Shown one piece after another: positions 57,208 to 64,000 of a DNA stretch of 64,000 nucleotides. A program made the position numbers and the translations under genes. The stretch is from CAADGU01 sp035444285 (lineage in GTDB: Bacteria; Chloroflexota; Anaerolineae; Promineifilales; Promineifilaceae), in contig DAOMOK010000009.1 of NCBI GenBank assembly GCA_035444285.1, forward strand, positions 186,001 to 250,000, written 5' to 3'. Below the pieces are notes generated by a model. The model saw only the letters and a program-made list of their open reading frames with translations, made no database searches and was not told where the DNA came from. The stretch's first letter is position 1; the number at the start of each line of letters is the position of its first letter.

Positions 57208-59061
57208 ATGGGCAAATCTCGATTACCAATTACCAGTTACCAATTGCCACTTATCAATTACCGATTATTGCTCTTGCTGGCGGCGCTGGTGGGCCTGCTG
57301 CTAACGGCCGTGCCGTTGCAGGCGCAGCAGGGCGAAGCGACGCCGGTGGAACGGCTAACGATTACCGGCGCCAGCGCCGAAAGTTTACCGGCGATTGAAG
57401 TGCGGCTGTACGGCCGTGACGCCCAGGGCAACCCGCTCGACCTGGCGCGGGAAACGTTGACCATTCAACATGGCGGGCAGCCGGTTGGCCCCATCAACTA
57501 TCAGGGGGCGCACCGCACGGGCACGCTGACCATCTTCCTGATTGATATTCCCACCGGCGTCGCCGGGCAGCTACCGGCCCTGCAAGAGGCGATCAACCAG
57601 TATGCCAGTCCCGGCAATATGATGGAGCAGGTGGATTACACGGCCGTGTACGAAATCACCCCCTCCCAACCGATTGAACTGCTGGCCCCTACCAATTTCC
57701 ACAACAGCGTGCGCAACCTGTTTGCCGAGCCGCTCAATCCGGTCGCCGGCGCCACCGCCTTGTATGACAGTACCTTGAACGTGCTGGAAAACAGCGCCAA
57801 CTTGCGCCCCAACCCAGATATGCCCATCCACCTGGTGTTGATGACCGACGGCACCGACGCCCTCAGCAGCGCCAGTGGTGACGCCGTCAGCCGCCGCGCC
57901 GCCGAACTGGGCATTCCCATTCACACTGTCTGGCTGGATAACAGCGACATCGGCAACAGCGAGCCAGGGCAAAGTTATCTGGCTGGCCTGGCAGCGGCTA
58001 CCGGCGGTGTGGCGGTGCAGCTCAACAATACCGCCGAATTGCCCCTCATCTGGAACCGCATCGCCGGTTTCCGCGATCAGGCGCGTATTCGTTACCAGGC
58101 CCTAAACCTGGACGGCGGAACCTTCCCCATCACAGTTGCTCTGACAGACCGCCCCTGGGTCACGGCCGAATCTCAGGTCACCATCCCCTACAACATCCCC
58201 AGTGTGCTCATTGATCTGCCGCCGGAATCCCGCTCTATTTCTTTACCCAATCTGGAAGACCCGGTGCGCCTGCGGTTGAAAACGCAGGTTTCCTGGCTGG
58301 ATGGGGAAACGCGCACCATCGAAGCGGCGCAGCTTATCGTCAACAATGATACCGCCCGCCCCTTTGAAATTCCGGTTGCCAGTCTAAGTGAATTTGTGGC
58401 CGAAGTGAATAACCTGACCTATGGCAACAACACGCTGGAAGTGGTGGTGCTAGACAGCCAGGGTATGCGCGCCACCAGCCCTACGGTACTCCTCACCGTC
58501 AATGAAGGGCGGCGCGATGTGCCCTCGACTTTAGATGGCGGCAATCAGTTTGCCCGCTTTCTGGCGCGCCTGTTCGCCTTTTTGTTGGTATTGGCCCTGA
58601 TTGGCGGTGGTTTGTTCTTTTTGTGGCAGCGCGGAGTGTTTGCCGGATTATTGGGTAAACGGGAAGGGGGTCGCCGCCGCTCGCGCCGCCGCGGCGGGCC
58701 AACGACCACCATTACGGATATAGGGCAGGCGGGGCCGGTTTCGCAGCCTACGGCCGTGACCGGCTATCTGGATGTGCTGGAATCGGTGTCGCGTATGGAA
58801 ACACCCATTCCCCTGCACGGCACGCTCATTCGCATTGGTCGCAGCCCGGCGCAGTGTGAAATTGCCTTTGAGAACGACATCACCATGTCCCGCCTGCACG
58901 CCAATTTGCAGCGCGAAGGCGCGGATTACCGCCTCTTTGACGAAAACAGCACCAGTGGCTCCTTTGTGAACGAGCGGCAGGTGCCGGAATACGGCATCCA
59001 ACTGGTAGACGGCGACGAAATTCACCTGGGCGCGGTGCATCTGCGCTACCGCCGGGCGTAA
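57208..59061 (+). CDS. Membrane VWA and FHA domain protein with repeat-encoded signal region
   Basis: A 617-residue protein, divergent paralogue of its neighbour. The ATG at 57208 has AAAGG 7 nt upstream. The signal region (MGKSRLPITSYQLPLINYR then LLLLLAALVGLLLTAVPLQA) contains about 17 residues encoded by CAATTACC-type repeat DNA before the hydrophobic core. A VWA domain (about 88-290) shows LTIFLIDIPTG, where a DxSxS would be expected, and IHLVLMTDGTDALS, the later acidic strand. Ig-like segments follow, then a span near 455-475 (FLLVLALIGGGLFFLW), a basic linker and a C-terminal FHA domain (about 536-612; IRIGRSPAQCEIAFEND, SRLHANLQ, STSGSFVNERQV). It is likely a phospho-dependent cytoplasmic docking and outer adhesion module. 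Confidence 0.87.
   Translation: MGKSRLPITSYQLPLINYRLLLLLAALVGLLLTAVPLQAQQGEATPVERLTITGASAESLPAIEVRLYGRDAQGNPLDLARETLTIQHGGQPVGPINYQGAHRTGTLTIFLIDIPTGVAGQLPALQEAINQYASPGNMMEQVDYTAVYEITPSQPIELLAPTNFHNSVRNLFAEPLNPVAGATALYDSTLNVLENSANLRPNPDMPIHLVLMTDGTDALSSASGDAVSRRAAELGIPIHTVWLDNSDIGNSEPGQSYLAGLAAATGGVAVQLNNTAELPLIWNRIAGFRDQARIRYQALNLDGGTFPITVALTDRPWVTAESQVTIPYNIPSVLIDLPPESRSISLPNLEDPVRLRLKTQVSWLDGETRTIEAAQLIVNNDTARPFEIPVASLSEFVAEVNNLTYGNNTLEVVVLDSQGMRATSPTVLLTVNEGRRDVPSTLDGGNQFARFLARLFAFLLVLALIGGGLFFLWQRGVFAGLLGKREGGRRRSRRRGGPTTTITDIGQAGPVSQPTAVTGYLDVLESVSRMETPIPLHGTLIRIGRSPAQCEIAFENDITMSRLHANLQREGADYRLFDENSTSGSFVNERQVPEYGIQLVDGDEIHLGAVHLRYRRA
57218..57270. repeat. In-frame tandem repeat tract in a signal-peptide coding region
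   Basis: GATTACCAATTACCAGTTAC and further CAATTGCCACTTATCAATTA units are translated as ITSYQLPLINYR at the start of the VWA-FHA protein. Confidence 0.8.
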
Positions 59062-59065
59062 TGTT

Positions 59066-59102
59066 GTAATGGGGAAATTGGCGCGGCCAATTTCCCCATT
59101 AC
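59066..59102. terminator. Bidirectional intrinsic terminator
   Basis: A perfect 16-bp stem (GTAATGGGGAAATTGG at 59066-59081; CCAATTTCCCCATTAC at 59087-59102), 5-nt loop, between two convergent genes; it overlaps the stop codon of the kinase gene. Confidence 0.8.
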
Positions 59103-59734
59103 AGCGTCAGCACATCCCGCCCCTGGAGGCGGTGCAGGATTTTTTGCCAGATTTGGTCCAGGTGGTCGGCGTATTGCACGTAATCCAGGTTGTCGGTTTC
59201 AATGGTTAAGACGGGGCTGAGGGTAAAGCCATCAATCCAGGCTTCATACAATTCGTTTAACTGGTGCAGGTAGTCGTCGCTGATGGCCTGCTCATAGTCG
59301 CGGCCGCGCTGAATGATGCGGCGGCGCAGAGTGGGCACGGCCGTGCGCAGATAAATGACCAGGTGCGGCGGCGTCAACAGCGTGGCCATCGTCTGGTACA
59401 GATCATAGTAACAATGCCAGTCGCGGGTGCTAAGGTGCCCCTGCCGGTACAGGTTGCGCGCAAAAATCTCGGCGTCTTCATACACACTGCGGTCTTGAAT
59501 GATGGAGTTCGTTTGTTGCAGCAGGTCATGGTGCTGCCGCAGCCGCCGCGAGAGGAAAAAGACCTGCGACTGAAAACTCCAGCGGGGCATGTCCTGGTAA
59601 AAGTCGGCCAGATAGGGGTTTTCGGCCACCGCTTCCAAGACCGGTTCCCACCCGTTCCGTTCTGTAAGCAGACTAACCAGTGTAGATTTGCCCGCGCCAA
59701 TGTTCCCGGCAATGGTAATGAACTGTTTGCTCAT
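59099..59734 (-). CDS. Deoxynucleoside kinase (dNK/dGK-type)
   Basis: A 211-residue P-loop kinase that phosphorylates deoxynucleosides. Motifs: ITIAGNIGAGKSTLVSLL (Walker A), YLADFYQDMPRWSFQSQVFFLSRRL (substrate-binding W/F-Q pattern), IIQDRSVYEDAEIFA (the DRS motif) and VIYLRTAVPTLRRRIIQRGR (LID region with arginines). The layout matches the deoxyguanosine/deoxyadenosine kinase family of Gram-positives and Chloroflexota. The start at 59734 gives a natural N-terminus directly before the P-loop. Its stop is inside a terminator shared with the VWA-FHA gene. No adjacent nucleotide-metabolism genes. Confidence 0.95.
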   Translation of the reverse strand: MSKQFITIAGNIGAGKSTLVSLLTERNGWEPVLEAVAENPYLADFYQDMPRWSFQSQVFFLSRRLRQHHDLLQQTNSIIQDRSVYEDAEIFARNLYRQGHLSTRDWHCYYDLYQTMATLLTPPHLVIYLRTAVPTLRRRIIQRGRDYEQAISDDYLHQLNELYEAWIDGFTLSPVLTIETDNLDYVQYADHLDQIWQKILHRLQGRDVLTL

Positions 59735-59762
59735 ATCACTTTCCTAAAAGCCCTTTTCCCTC

Positions 59763-60758
59763 TCAGCGCAAATTGCTGCGAGAGCGGCGGGGGTTCATGG
59801 CCTCATTCAGCCCATCACCCAACAAATTCCAACCCAACGCAAACAGCGTCAGCGCCACGGCCACGGGCACAAAAGACCACCAGTAGATAAATGGGTTGCC
59901 GTTTAGCCCAATGACAAAATCACGGCTGGCTACCAGCATAATCGCCCAGGCAATATCCCCACCAAAACCGATAAAAACAAAGGTGGCGGCCAACACCACC
60001 ATGCCGCCCACATCCCGCGCCATCATCACGATGATCGGGGAAAGGGCGTTGGGCAGCAGGTGGCGGCGCAGCAGGCGCGGGCCAGATGCGCCCAGGGCAA
60101 TGGCCGCCTGAATATACTCGGTCTGGCGCAGTTGGGAGACGGTGGCATTGGTCATACGCGCATAGGGCATCCAGGCAAAGAGAATGAGGGTGAGCATGAT
60201 GGGGTTGATCTTAAACTCTACCAGCACATGTTCCCACCAGCTCCAGGTTTCCGGGGTGGGGAAAAAGGCGAGTACCTGGCTGAACAGCGTGCGTTGAATC
60301 ACCCACAAGGCAGCAATGAGGGGAAAGGCCAGAAAGGCGTCGGTGATGCTCATCAGCGCCCGGTTGGCGCGGCCTCCCCAATAGGCGCTGAGGGCGCCAA
60401 TGGTAATGCCGATCACGGCCGTAATCACCGTCACCACCAGCCCAAAGCGCAGCGCCGAACGTGCGCCCCAAATCATGGTATAGTACACATCCCACTCATG
60501 GTAGGCGTCCTGGCCTGGGGCAACGCCAAACAAAGGGAGTGTATCAATTTGGGGAATAGTGCCCAACCAATTTTCAGCCGTCGGCGGGAGAGGAAGACGG
60601 TTAAAGGACCGCCCTACCCCCTTAAACGGCAAAGGGTTTTCCGGATCGGGTGGGGGCGCCAGCCAGGGGGCGGCCACGGCCGTGAACACAAAAAACGAAA
60701 TCAGCAGCAGTGCCAGCCAGTTGGCCTTCTTACGCCAGAAATAACGCCATTGAATCAT
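59763..60758 (-). CDS. ABC transporter permease, OppC/DppC-like
   Basis: A 331-residue inner-membrane permease of an oligopeptide/dipeptide/nickel-type importer. A short cytoplasmic N-terminus and first span (WLALLLISFFVFTAVAAPWLAPP) precede a long outer loop, as in OppC. The EAA-type cytoplasmic loop is EYIQAAIALGASGPRLLRRHLLPNALSPIIVMM, which contacts the ATPase. Five further spans follow. The start overlaps the stop of the upstream OppB-type permease by 4 nt, so the pair is coupled. The ATPase and solute-binding partners are not in this window, so the substrate is open. Confidence 0.94.
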   Translation of the reverse strand: MIQWRYFWRKKANWLALLLISFFVFTAVAAPWLAPPPDPENPLPFKGVGRSFNRLPLPPTAENWLGTIPQIDTLPLFGVAPGQDAYHEWDVYYTMIWGARSALRFGLVVTVITAVIGITIGALSAYWGGRANRALMSITDAFLAFPLIAALWVIQRTLFSQVLAFFPTPETWSWWEHVLVEFKINPIMLTLILFAWMPYARMTNATVSQLRQTEYIQAAIALGASGPRLLRRHLLPNALSPIIVMMARDVGGMVVLAATFVFIGFGGDIAWAIMLVASRDFVIGLNGNPFIYWWSFVPVAVALTLFALGWNLLGDGLNEAMNPRRSRSNLR

Positions 60759-61837
60759 GGGGATACCTCCACCACATCACTCTCTTCCCGCAGACGGGGG
60801 TCCGCCAGCGCCTTCAGCATATCCAAGACCAGCATGATCGGGATAACCAGCAGCACGCTGTAAACAGCCAGCCCCATGACCAGCGCCGCATCCGGCGTCG
60901 CCTTCATGCTGCGCACAATCAGTTCAGATAAACCTTTGATACCGAACACAACCTCTACCACAAAAGCGCCGGTAATGACGGAAGCGGCAGCCAGCGCCAT
61001 GCTGGTGTAACCGGGGACCAGCACATTGCGCAGCGTATGCCGCCAGATGATGCGGCGATGGCGCAATCCCCGTGCATGAGCCGCCAGAATGTAATCCTTG
61101 CCCGTTTCGTCCATGGTGGCGGCGCGGGTAATGCGCCCCAGTGTGGCCCAATACATCACAGACAGGGTCACAACCGGCAGCACCAGGTGACGAAAAGCGT
61201 CCAGGGTAATGTCGGGACGGCGATTGAGCAGCCCATCGAGCGTCAAAAAGCCGGTGTATTGCTCAAAATTGCCTGCCCCCAACAAAAGTTGCACGGCCGA
61301 AAGCCGTCCCGGTGGGAACCAGCCCAGCCCTACGTAAAAAATGGAAAGCAGAAACAGCCCTAAAATAAAGGAGGGGATGGAACCGCCCACATAAGCCAGC
61401 GTCCGAAACAAACGATCCCAGTAGCGGTCGGGGCGCCAACCGGCCAGCAGCCCACTCATCAACCCCAGGGGGATGAGCAGCAGCAGGGCATAAAAGGCAA
61501 TTTCCAGTGTTGCCGGGGTGCGCTGGCGCAGCAGTTCCAACACGGGCGCGCCGTAAAGCGGGCTGTAGCCCCATTCACCCTGCAGCAAGCTGATGACCCA
61601 ACGGCCGTACTGCACCGGGTAGGGGTCATCCAGCCCATTTTCGGTAATGATGCGGTTGATGATGTTTTCGTATGTTTCCGGGGACATCACACGCGGCTGG
61701 TTGGGTGGCAGGTAGAGGGTGGCCCGTTCCTCTGGTGAGGCCACCATGAGCAGGGCATATAACACGGCCGTCACAATCAGCAATGTCACCGGAATCACCA
61801 ACAACCGGCGCAGGACATAAGTCCAAAACGAATGCAT
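60755..61837 (-). CDS. ABC transporter permease, OppB/DppB-like
   Basis: A 360-residue inner-membrane permease; typical first span (LRRLLVIPVTLLIVTAVLYALL), a long outer loop, then GYSPLYGAPVLELLRQRTPATLE, which is diagnostic of the OppB family. The EAA loop is AHARGLRHRRIIWRHTLRNVLVP. Six spans in all. It pairs with the OppC-type permease 4 nt inside its 3' end. It carries a larger extracytoplasmic insertion (about residues 35-100) than a minimal DppB, common in Chloroflexota. A 55-bp structured repeat lies just upstream. Confidence 0.94.
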   Translation of the reverse strand: MHSFWTYVLRRLLVIPVTLLIVTAVLYALLMVASPEERATLYLPPNQPRVMSPETYENIINRIITENGLDDPYPVQYGRWVISLLQGEWGYSPLYGAPVLELLRQRTPATLEIAFYALLLLIPLGLMSGLLAGWRPDRYWDRLFRTLAYVGGSIPSFILGLFLLSIFYVGLGWFPPGRLSAVQLLLGAGNFEQYTGFLTLDGLLNRRPDITLDAFRHLVLPVVTLSVMYWATLGRITRAATMDETGKDYILAAHARGLRHRRIIWRHTLRNVLVPGYTSMALAAASVITGAFVVEVVFGIKGLSELIVRSMKATPDAALVMGLAVYSVLLVIPIMLVLDMLKALADPRLREESDVVEVSP

Positions 61838-61850
61838 TGTCTTCTCCTCG

Positions 61851-61905
61851 GTTCGTAGTAGGCGATTTATCGCCTTTTGACGGCGATGAATCGCCTACTA
61901 CAAAC
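61851..61905. repeat. 55-bp three-way-junction repeat, copy D
   Basis: Arms GTTCGTAGTA and TACTACAAAC enclose hairpins GGCGATTTATCGCC and GGCGATGAATCGCC with a 7-nt linker TTTTGAC. It lies in the 70-nt gap between the OppB gene start and the stop of the next minus-strand gene. Confidence 0.88.
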
Positions 61906-61907
61906 GG

Positions 61908-63086
61908 TTAATCAGCGGTTTCCACACATTCCTGCAACTGCACCTGCCGCAGCCCGCTAAAGAGGCAGTCAATGGCATAGTCGCCATCAGCAGCGGCGGC
62001 GCGCATCCACACATAGCTGCCCTGCTGCGCCAGGTGGGTGAATTGGGGTCGCTCATCGCCAAAGCGGGGAGCGCGGGCTTGCAGCCAGGCGCGCCACCTT
62101 TCATTTGCCTGGGGCAGGCAGCGTGGGGTGCAATCTTCCGGCAGCGGCGCGCCGGTGAGCAGCGTGTAAAAACCATCGGTATACGGCCGTGAGGCATCCG
62201 CGCAAAAACTGAGGTAGTTGGCCTGCACTTCACTGGCATACACCTGGCATTGCAGCCAGACGCCGCTGTCAAACAATGCCACCACGGTAATGATCAGCCC
62301 CTCCGGGTCTACCTCGCCCACCAGCAGGGTGTATGGCCCTTCCAGTTGCTCACGCACCCCGTTCAGGGCGCTGTAGTTAAAGCCTTCTTGTTTGGAAAGG
62401 GCGAACAAATCCCCATCATACTCACGCACTGTTTCAATGCCCTGGTAAACAAAGCGCATGGCCTGGCGCGGGGCATTACCCATATGGTCGGGCATGGCGT
62501 AAGCGCCCCAACCGGCCAACAATATCGGCAGCAGCAGCGCCATAAATACCCACCCACTCAGCCGCCCCTGCGGGCCAAGCTGGTTATAAGCCCGTCCTAA
62601 CCGTAATTCTTGCAAGATCGCCAAAACAAACAGGAGAAATATAAGCAGCATCCCGGCTACCGGGAAAGCCCACCAACTGCTGCGGGCGGGAACCGGGTAA
62701 ACGGGCAGGCCGCGGAAAGGCGTATCGTTGAGCCACACCAGCCAGTTGAAGGTGAGCGCCGGGATGTAACCGAAGATCAGGGTGATGAGTACGGCCGTAA
62801 CCAGCCAGCTCAACACCGTCACCAGGCCATTATTCAGGCGGGCCGTCAACCAACTCACCAGCGTACACAGCAAAATGATGAGGAACGAGGAGACAATAAC
62901 GCCGCTGTACACATAACGGCCCGGTAGATCATGTAATTCGGCCAGCTTTGGCCCCCAATATCCCACACACACCGCCAGCCCAATTAAAAAGCCGTTCAAG
63001 AAGGCAACACGGCCGTAACCGGGCAGTTGGTTTGTCTCTGGCGTGTCCAGGATGGAAGGTTTGTTTAGCGGCTGTGTCGAAGCCAT
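61908..63086 (-). CDS. Multi-span membrane protein of unknown function
   Basis: A 392-residue protein. The ATG at 63086 follows AGGAGG; a longer frame is less likely. It has four to five hydrophobic segments in the first 200 residues (FLNGFLIGLAVCVGYWG, SGVIVSSFLIILLCTLVSWL, VTVLSWLVTAVLITLIFGYI, VAGMLLIFLLFVLAILQEL, WVFMALLLPILLAGWGAYAM) and a C-terminal soluble domain (about 220-390) with two cysteine pairs (CADAS, CTPRCL, CLFSG, CVETAD) that could form disulphides outside the cell. I do not recognise the family. It overlaps the upstream cytochrome c gene by 22 nt, so both are probably expressed together. A respiratory or redox context is inferred from that neighbour only. Confidence 0.8.
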   Translation of the reverse strand: MASTQPLNKPSILDTPETNQLPGYGRVAFLNGFLIGLAVCVGYWGPKLAELHDLPGRYVYSGVIVSSFLIILLCTLVSWLTARLNNGLVTVLSWLVTAVLITLIFGYIPALTFNWLVWLNDTPFRGLPVYPVPARSSWWAFPVAGMLLIFLLFVLAILQELRLGRAYNQLGPQGRLSGWVFMALLLPILLAGWGAYAMPDHMGNAPRQAMRFVYQGIETVREYDGDLFALSKQEGFNYSALNGVREQLEGPYTLLVGEVDPEGLIITVVALFDSGVWLQCQVYASEVQANYLSFCADASRPYTDGFYTLLTGAPLPEDCTPRCLPQANERWRAWLQARAPRFGDERPQFTHLAQQGSYVWMRAAAADGDYAIDCLFSGLRQVQLQECVETAD

Positions 63087-63790
63087 AACACACCTCCTAA
63101 AAACAATAATAAAATCACAATCCCCCCCGCCAGCCATTCCGCACGGACGGTGGCAGCCGCCGGTTCCGGGGTCGGCGCAGGAGGGGCAGCAGGCACGGCC
63201 GTAGCCCCCCCATCTGCTGCCGTCACTTCCATATACGCCGGGTTGAGAACGATTGTTGACAAATCGGCCTCCGTCAGAGCCACGCCGTCTGAAAGGCCCC
63301 GCGCCCGCGCCAGAAAGGCAGCAATCGCCAGATATTCGGCGTCGCTCAGGCTGCCGGGAACCTGCCGGGGCATGGCCGCCCGCATAAAGGCGTAGACCTG
63401 ACTCATGGTGGCATAATTAGCCAGACTATCGCCGCCCACCAGCGCCGGTATCTGGTGGGGCAGGGTGAAGCCATTTTCATACGGCCGTTCGCCATGGCAG
63501 CCCGAATTCCAACAGTATTGATCCTCCGGTGGGTACTGCGCCCGCCATTCATCGTCCGGCGCATCGGTGAGGCCCTGGCCCCGGTCGCCGTGGCAGGGCT
63601 GGCAGTGCAGCCAGTAAAGCTGCGCGCCATCGTCGGCCATCGTGGGCGCGGGCACAGTGGGCGGGGCGGCCAGCCGGTCTGGGGTAGGGGTAGGCTCTGT
63701 TTGGGCGGCAAGGGGCCAGGTCTGGCAAAGGAGGAGGATGGCCACGGCCGTCAGCCAGCATCCCAGCCAGACCATATTAATCCGGGTCAT
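63065..63790 (-). CDS. Membrane-anchored cytochrome c-like protein with unusual second heme motif
   Basis: A 241-residue exported protein with a signal peptide (about residues 1-28, LGCWLTAVAILLLCQTWPLAA), a Pro/Thr linker, and a cytochrome-c-type domain: YWLHCQPCHGDRGQG (canonical CxxCH) near residue 65 and YCWNSGCHGERPYE, a CxxxCH form, near 95. The MPRQVPGSLSDAEYLAIAAFLARARG segment matches the C-terminal Met-ligand and helix of small cytochromes c. A second linker of Pro/Ala and a C-terminal membrane span (LAGGIVILLLFLGGVLWL) anchor it outward. It likely carries electrons in the periplasm. Its 5' end overlaps the next gene by 14 nt; together with the membrane protein downstream it forms a small overlapping chain. 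Confidence 0.87.
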   Translation of the reverse strand: MTRINMVWLGCWLTAVAILLLCQTWPLAAQTEPTPTPDRLAAPPTVPAPTMADDGAQLYWLHCQPCHGDRGQGLTDAPDDEWRAQYPPEDQYCWNSGCHGERPYENGFTLPHQIPALVGGDSLANYATMSQVYAFMRAAMPRQVPGSLSDAEYLAIAAFLARARGLSDGVALTEADLSTIVLNPAYMEVTAADGGATAVPAAPPAPTPEPAAATVRAEWLAGGIVILLLFLGGVLWLRHSR

Positions 63791-63998
63791 AAGTATTCAT
63801 TTCACCTATCAATGCCGCCACCAATGCAGCCCAAGAAGCTGTCTGCGGCGCCAGTTCTGGCAAACCATCCTGTATATCTTTCAAGAATAAGGCGGTGCCG
63901 GCCAAATGCTCCGGCAAATCAGCGATGACCTCGTCCAGACGTTCCCCCATTTCTGTGCGGCGTTGTTCGGTTAAAATCCCAGTCAGAAAGTCGCCCAC
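63777..63998 (-). CDS. Partial unknown gene, cut by the window edge
   Basis: At least 73 codons, ending 14 nt inside the start of the cytochrome gene. The frame begins with a possible GTG at 63998 but may well extend beyond 64000. It is a soluble, helical, acidic sequence: TGILTEQRRTEMGERLDEVI, then LPEHLAGTALFLKDIQDGLPEL, ending LIGEMNTYDPD. I cannot assign a family. The 14-nt overlap with the cytochrome gene means the two are probably translated from one message. Confidence 0.5.
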   Translation of the reverse strand: MGDFLTGILTEQRRTEMGERLDEVIADLPEHLAGTALFLKDIQDGLPELAPQTASWAALVAALIGEMNTYDPD

Positions 63999-64000
63999 TA

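Noticed and set aside
4031..57270. CRISPR array for the short repetitive tracts
   Set aside because: Units are 7-8 bp, contiguous and degenerate, with no 20-40 bp spacers and no cas genes nearby.
60060..60863. 267-codon plus-strand frame over the permease genes
   Set aside because: Antisense to two well-identified ABC permeases that overlap by 4 nt; no motif support.

Overview
The window looks like a chromosomal segment of an uncultured filamentous-type Chloroflexota (Anaerolineae/Ardenticatenia-like) bacterium. This placement is inferred from gene content: a large BTAD/NB-ARC/TPR regulator, several GT-C membrane glycosyltransferases, secreted multidomain proteins ending in a YLPxxxKP-like tail, DUF1697/DinB/VOC small proteins, and VWA-FHA membrane proteins. 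No rRNA or tRNA gene was seen that would prove it. The base composition is moderately GC-rich, except for a visibly AT-richer patch at about 11.36-12.84 kb.

Layout. 0-4.9 kb: the 3' part of an AfsR/SARP-type regulator, a secreted two-domain fasciclin protein and an FkbM methyltransferase. 5-11.4 kb: a giant secreted choice-of-anchor B protein and uvrA, which carries an SOS-box-like palindrome upstream. 11.4-12.8 kb: an AT-rich insert with a DUF1801 protein and an HNH endonuclease, next to a duplicated uvrA tail. 12.8-17.9 kb: a co-directional run of small detoxification-type proteins (ClbS-like and two DinB proteins, VOC, SnoaL-like, ABM-VOC fusion, DUF1697) plus a terpene-cyclase-like toroid protein. 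18.1-20.8 kb: DUF368 polyprenyl-phosphate transporter, HAD phosphatase and SEC-C protein. 20.9-26.7 kb: aroA, NUDIX, aroE, a secreted Calx-beta protein and a GH13_18 sugar phosphorylase, all closely packed. 26.8-32.8 kb: four minus-strand polytopic glycosyltransferase-like proteins. 33.3-38.6 kb: secreted amidase, geranylgeranyl-reductase-like flavoprotein, a hypothetical protein and a zinc-ribbon membrane protein. 38.6-46.4 kb: signalling genes (PucR regulator, REC-GAF-PAS kinase, OmpR-type regulator, large hybrid kinase). 47-50.7 kb: secreted M36 metallopeptidase. 50.7-55 kb: MFS transporter, alpha/beta hydrolase, alanine racemase, HAD phosphatase. 55.1-59.1 kb: a divergent pair of VWA-FHA proteins. 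59.1-64 kb: deoxynucleoside kinase, two oligopeptide-type ABC permeases, a membrane protein, a cytochrome c and a partial unknown gene.

The most unusual features are genome-scale sequence habits, not a single gene cluster. (1) The palindromic octamer ACGGCCGT occurs about 140 times by eye in 64 kb, mostly inside genes, where one or two copies would be expected by chance; this resembles the HIP1 octamer of cyanobacteria. (2) More than twenty short tracts of degenerate 7-8 bp tandem units lie between genes, supply the stop codons of at least ten genes, and are also found in frame inside uvrA, aroE, probably aroA, and a signal peptide. (3) Four copies of a 55-bp element can fold into a three-way junction whose inner hairpins vary with pairing preserved. 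The combination suggests an active history of small non-coding repeat spread that shapes gene ends and protein loops.
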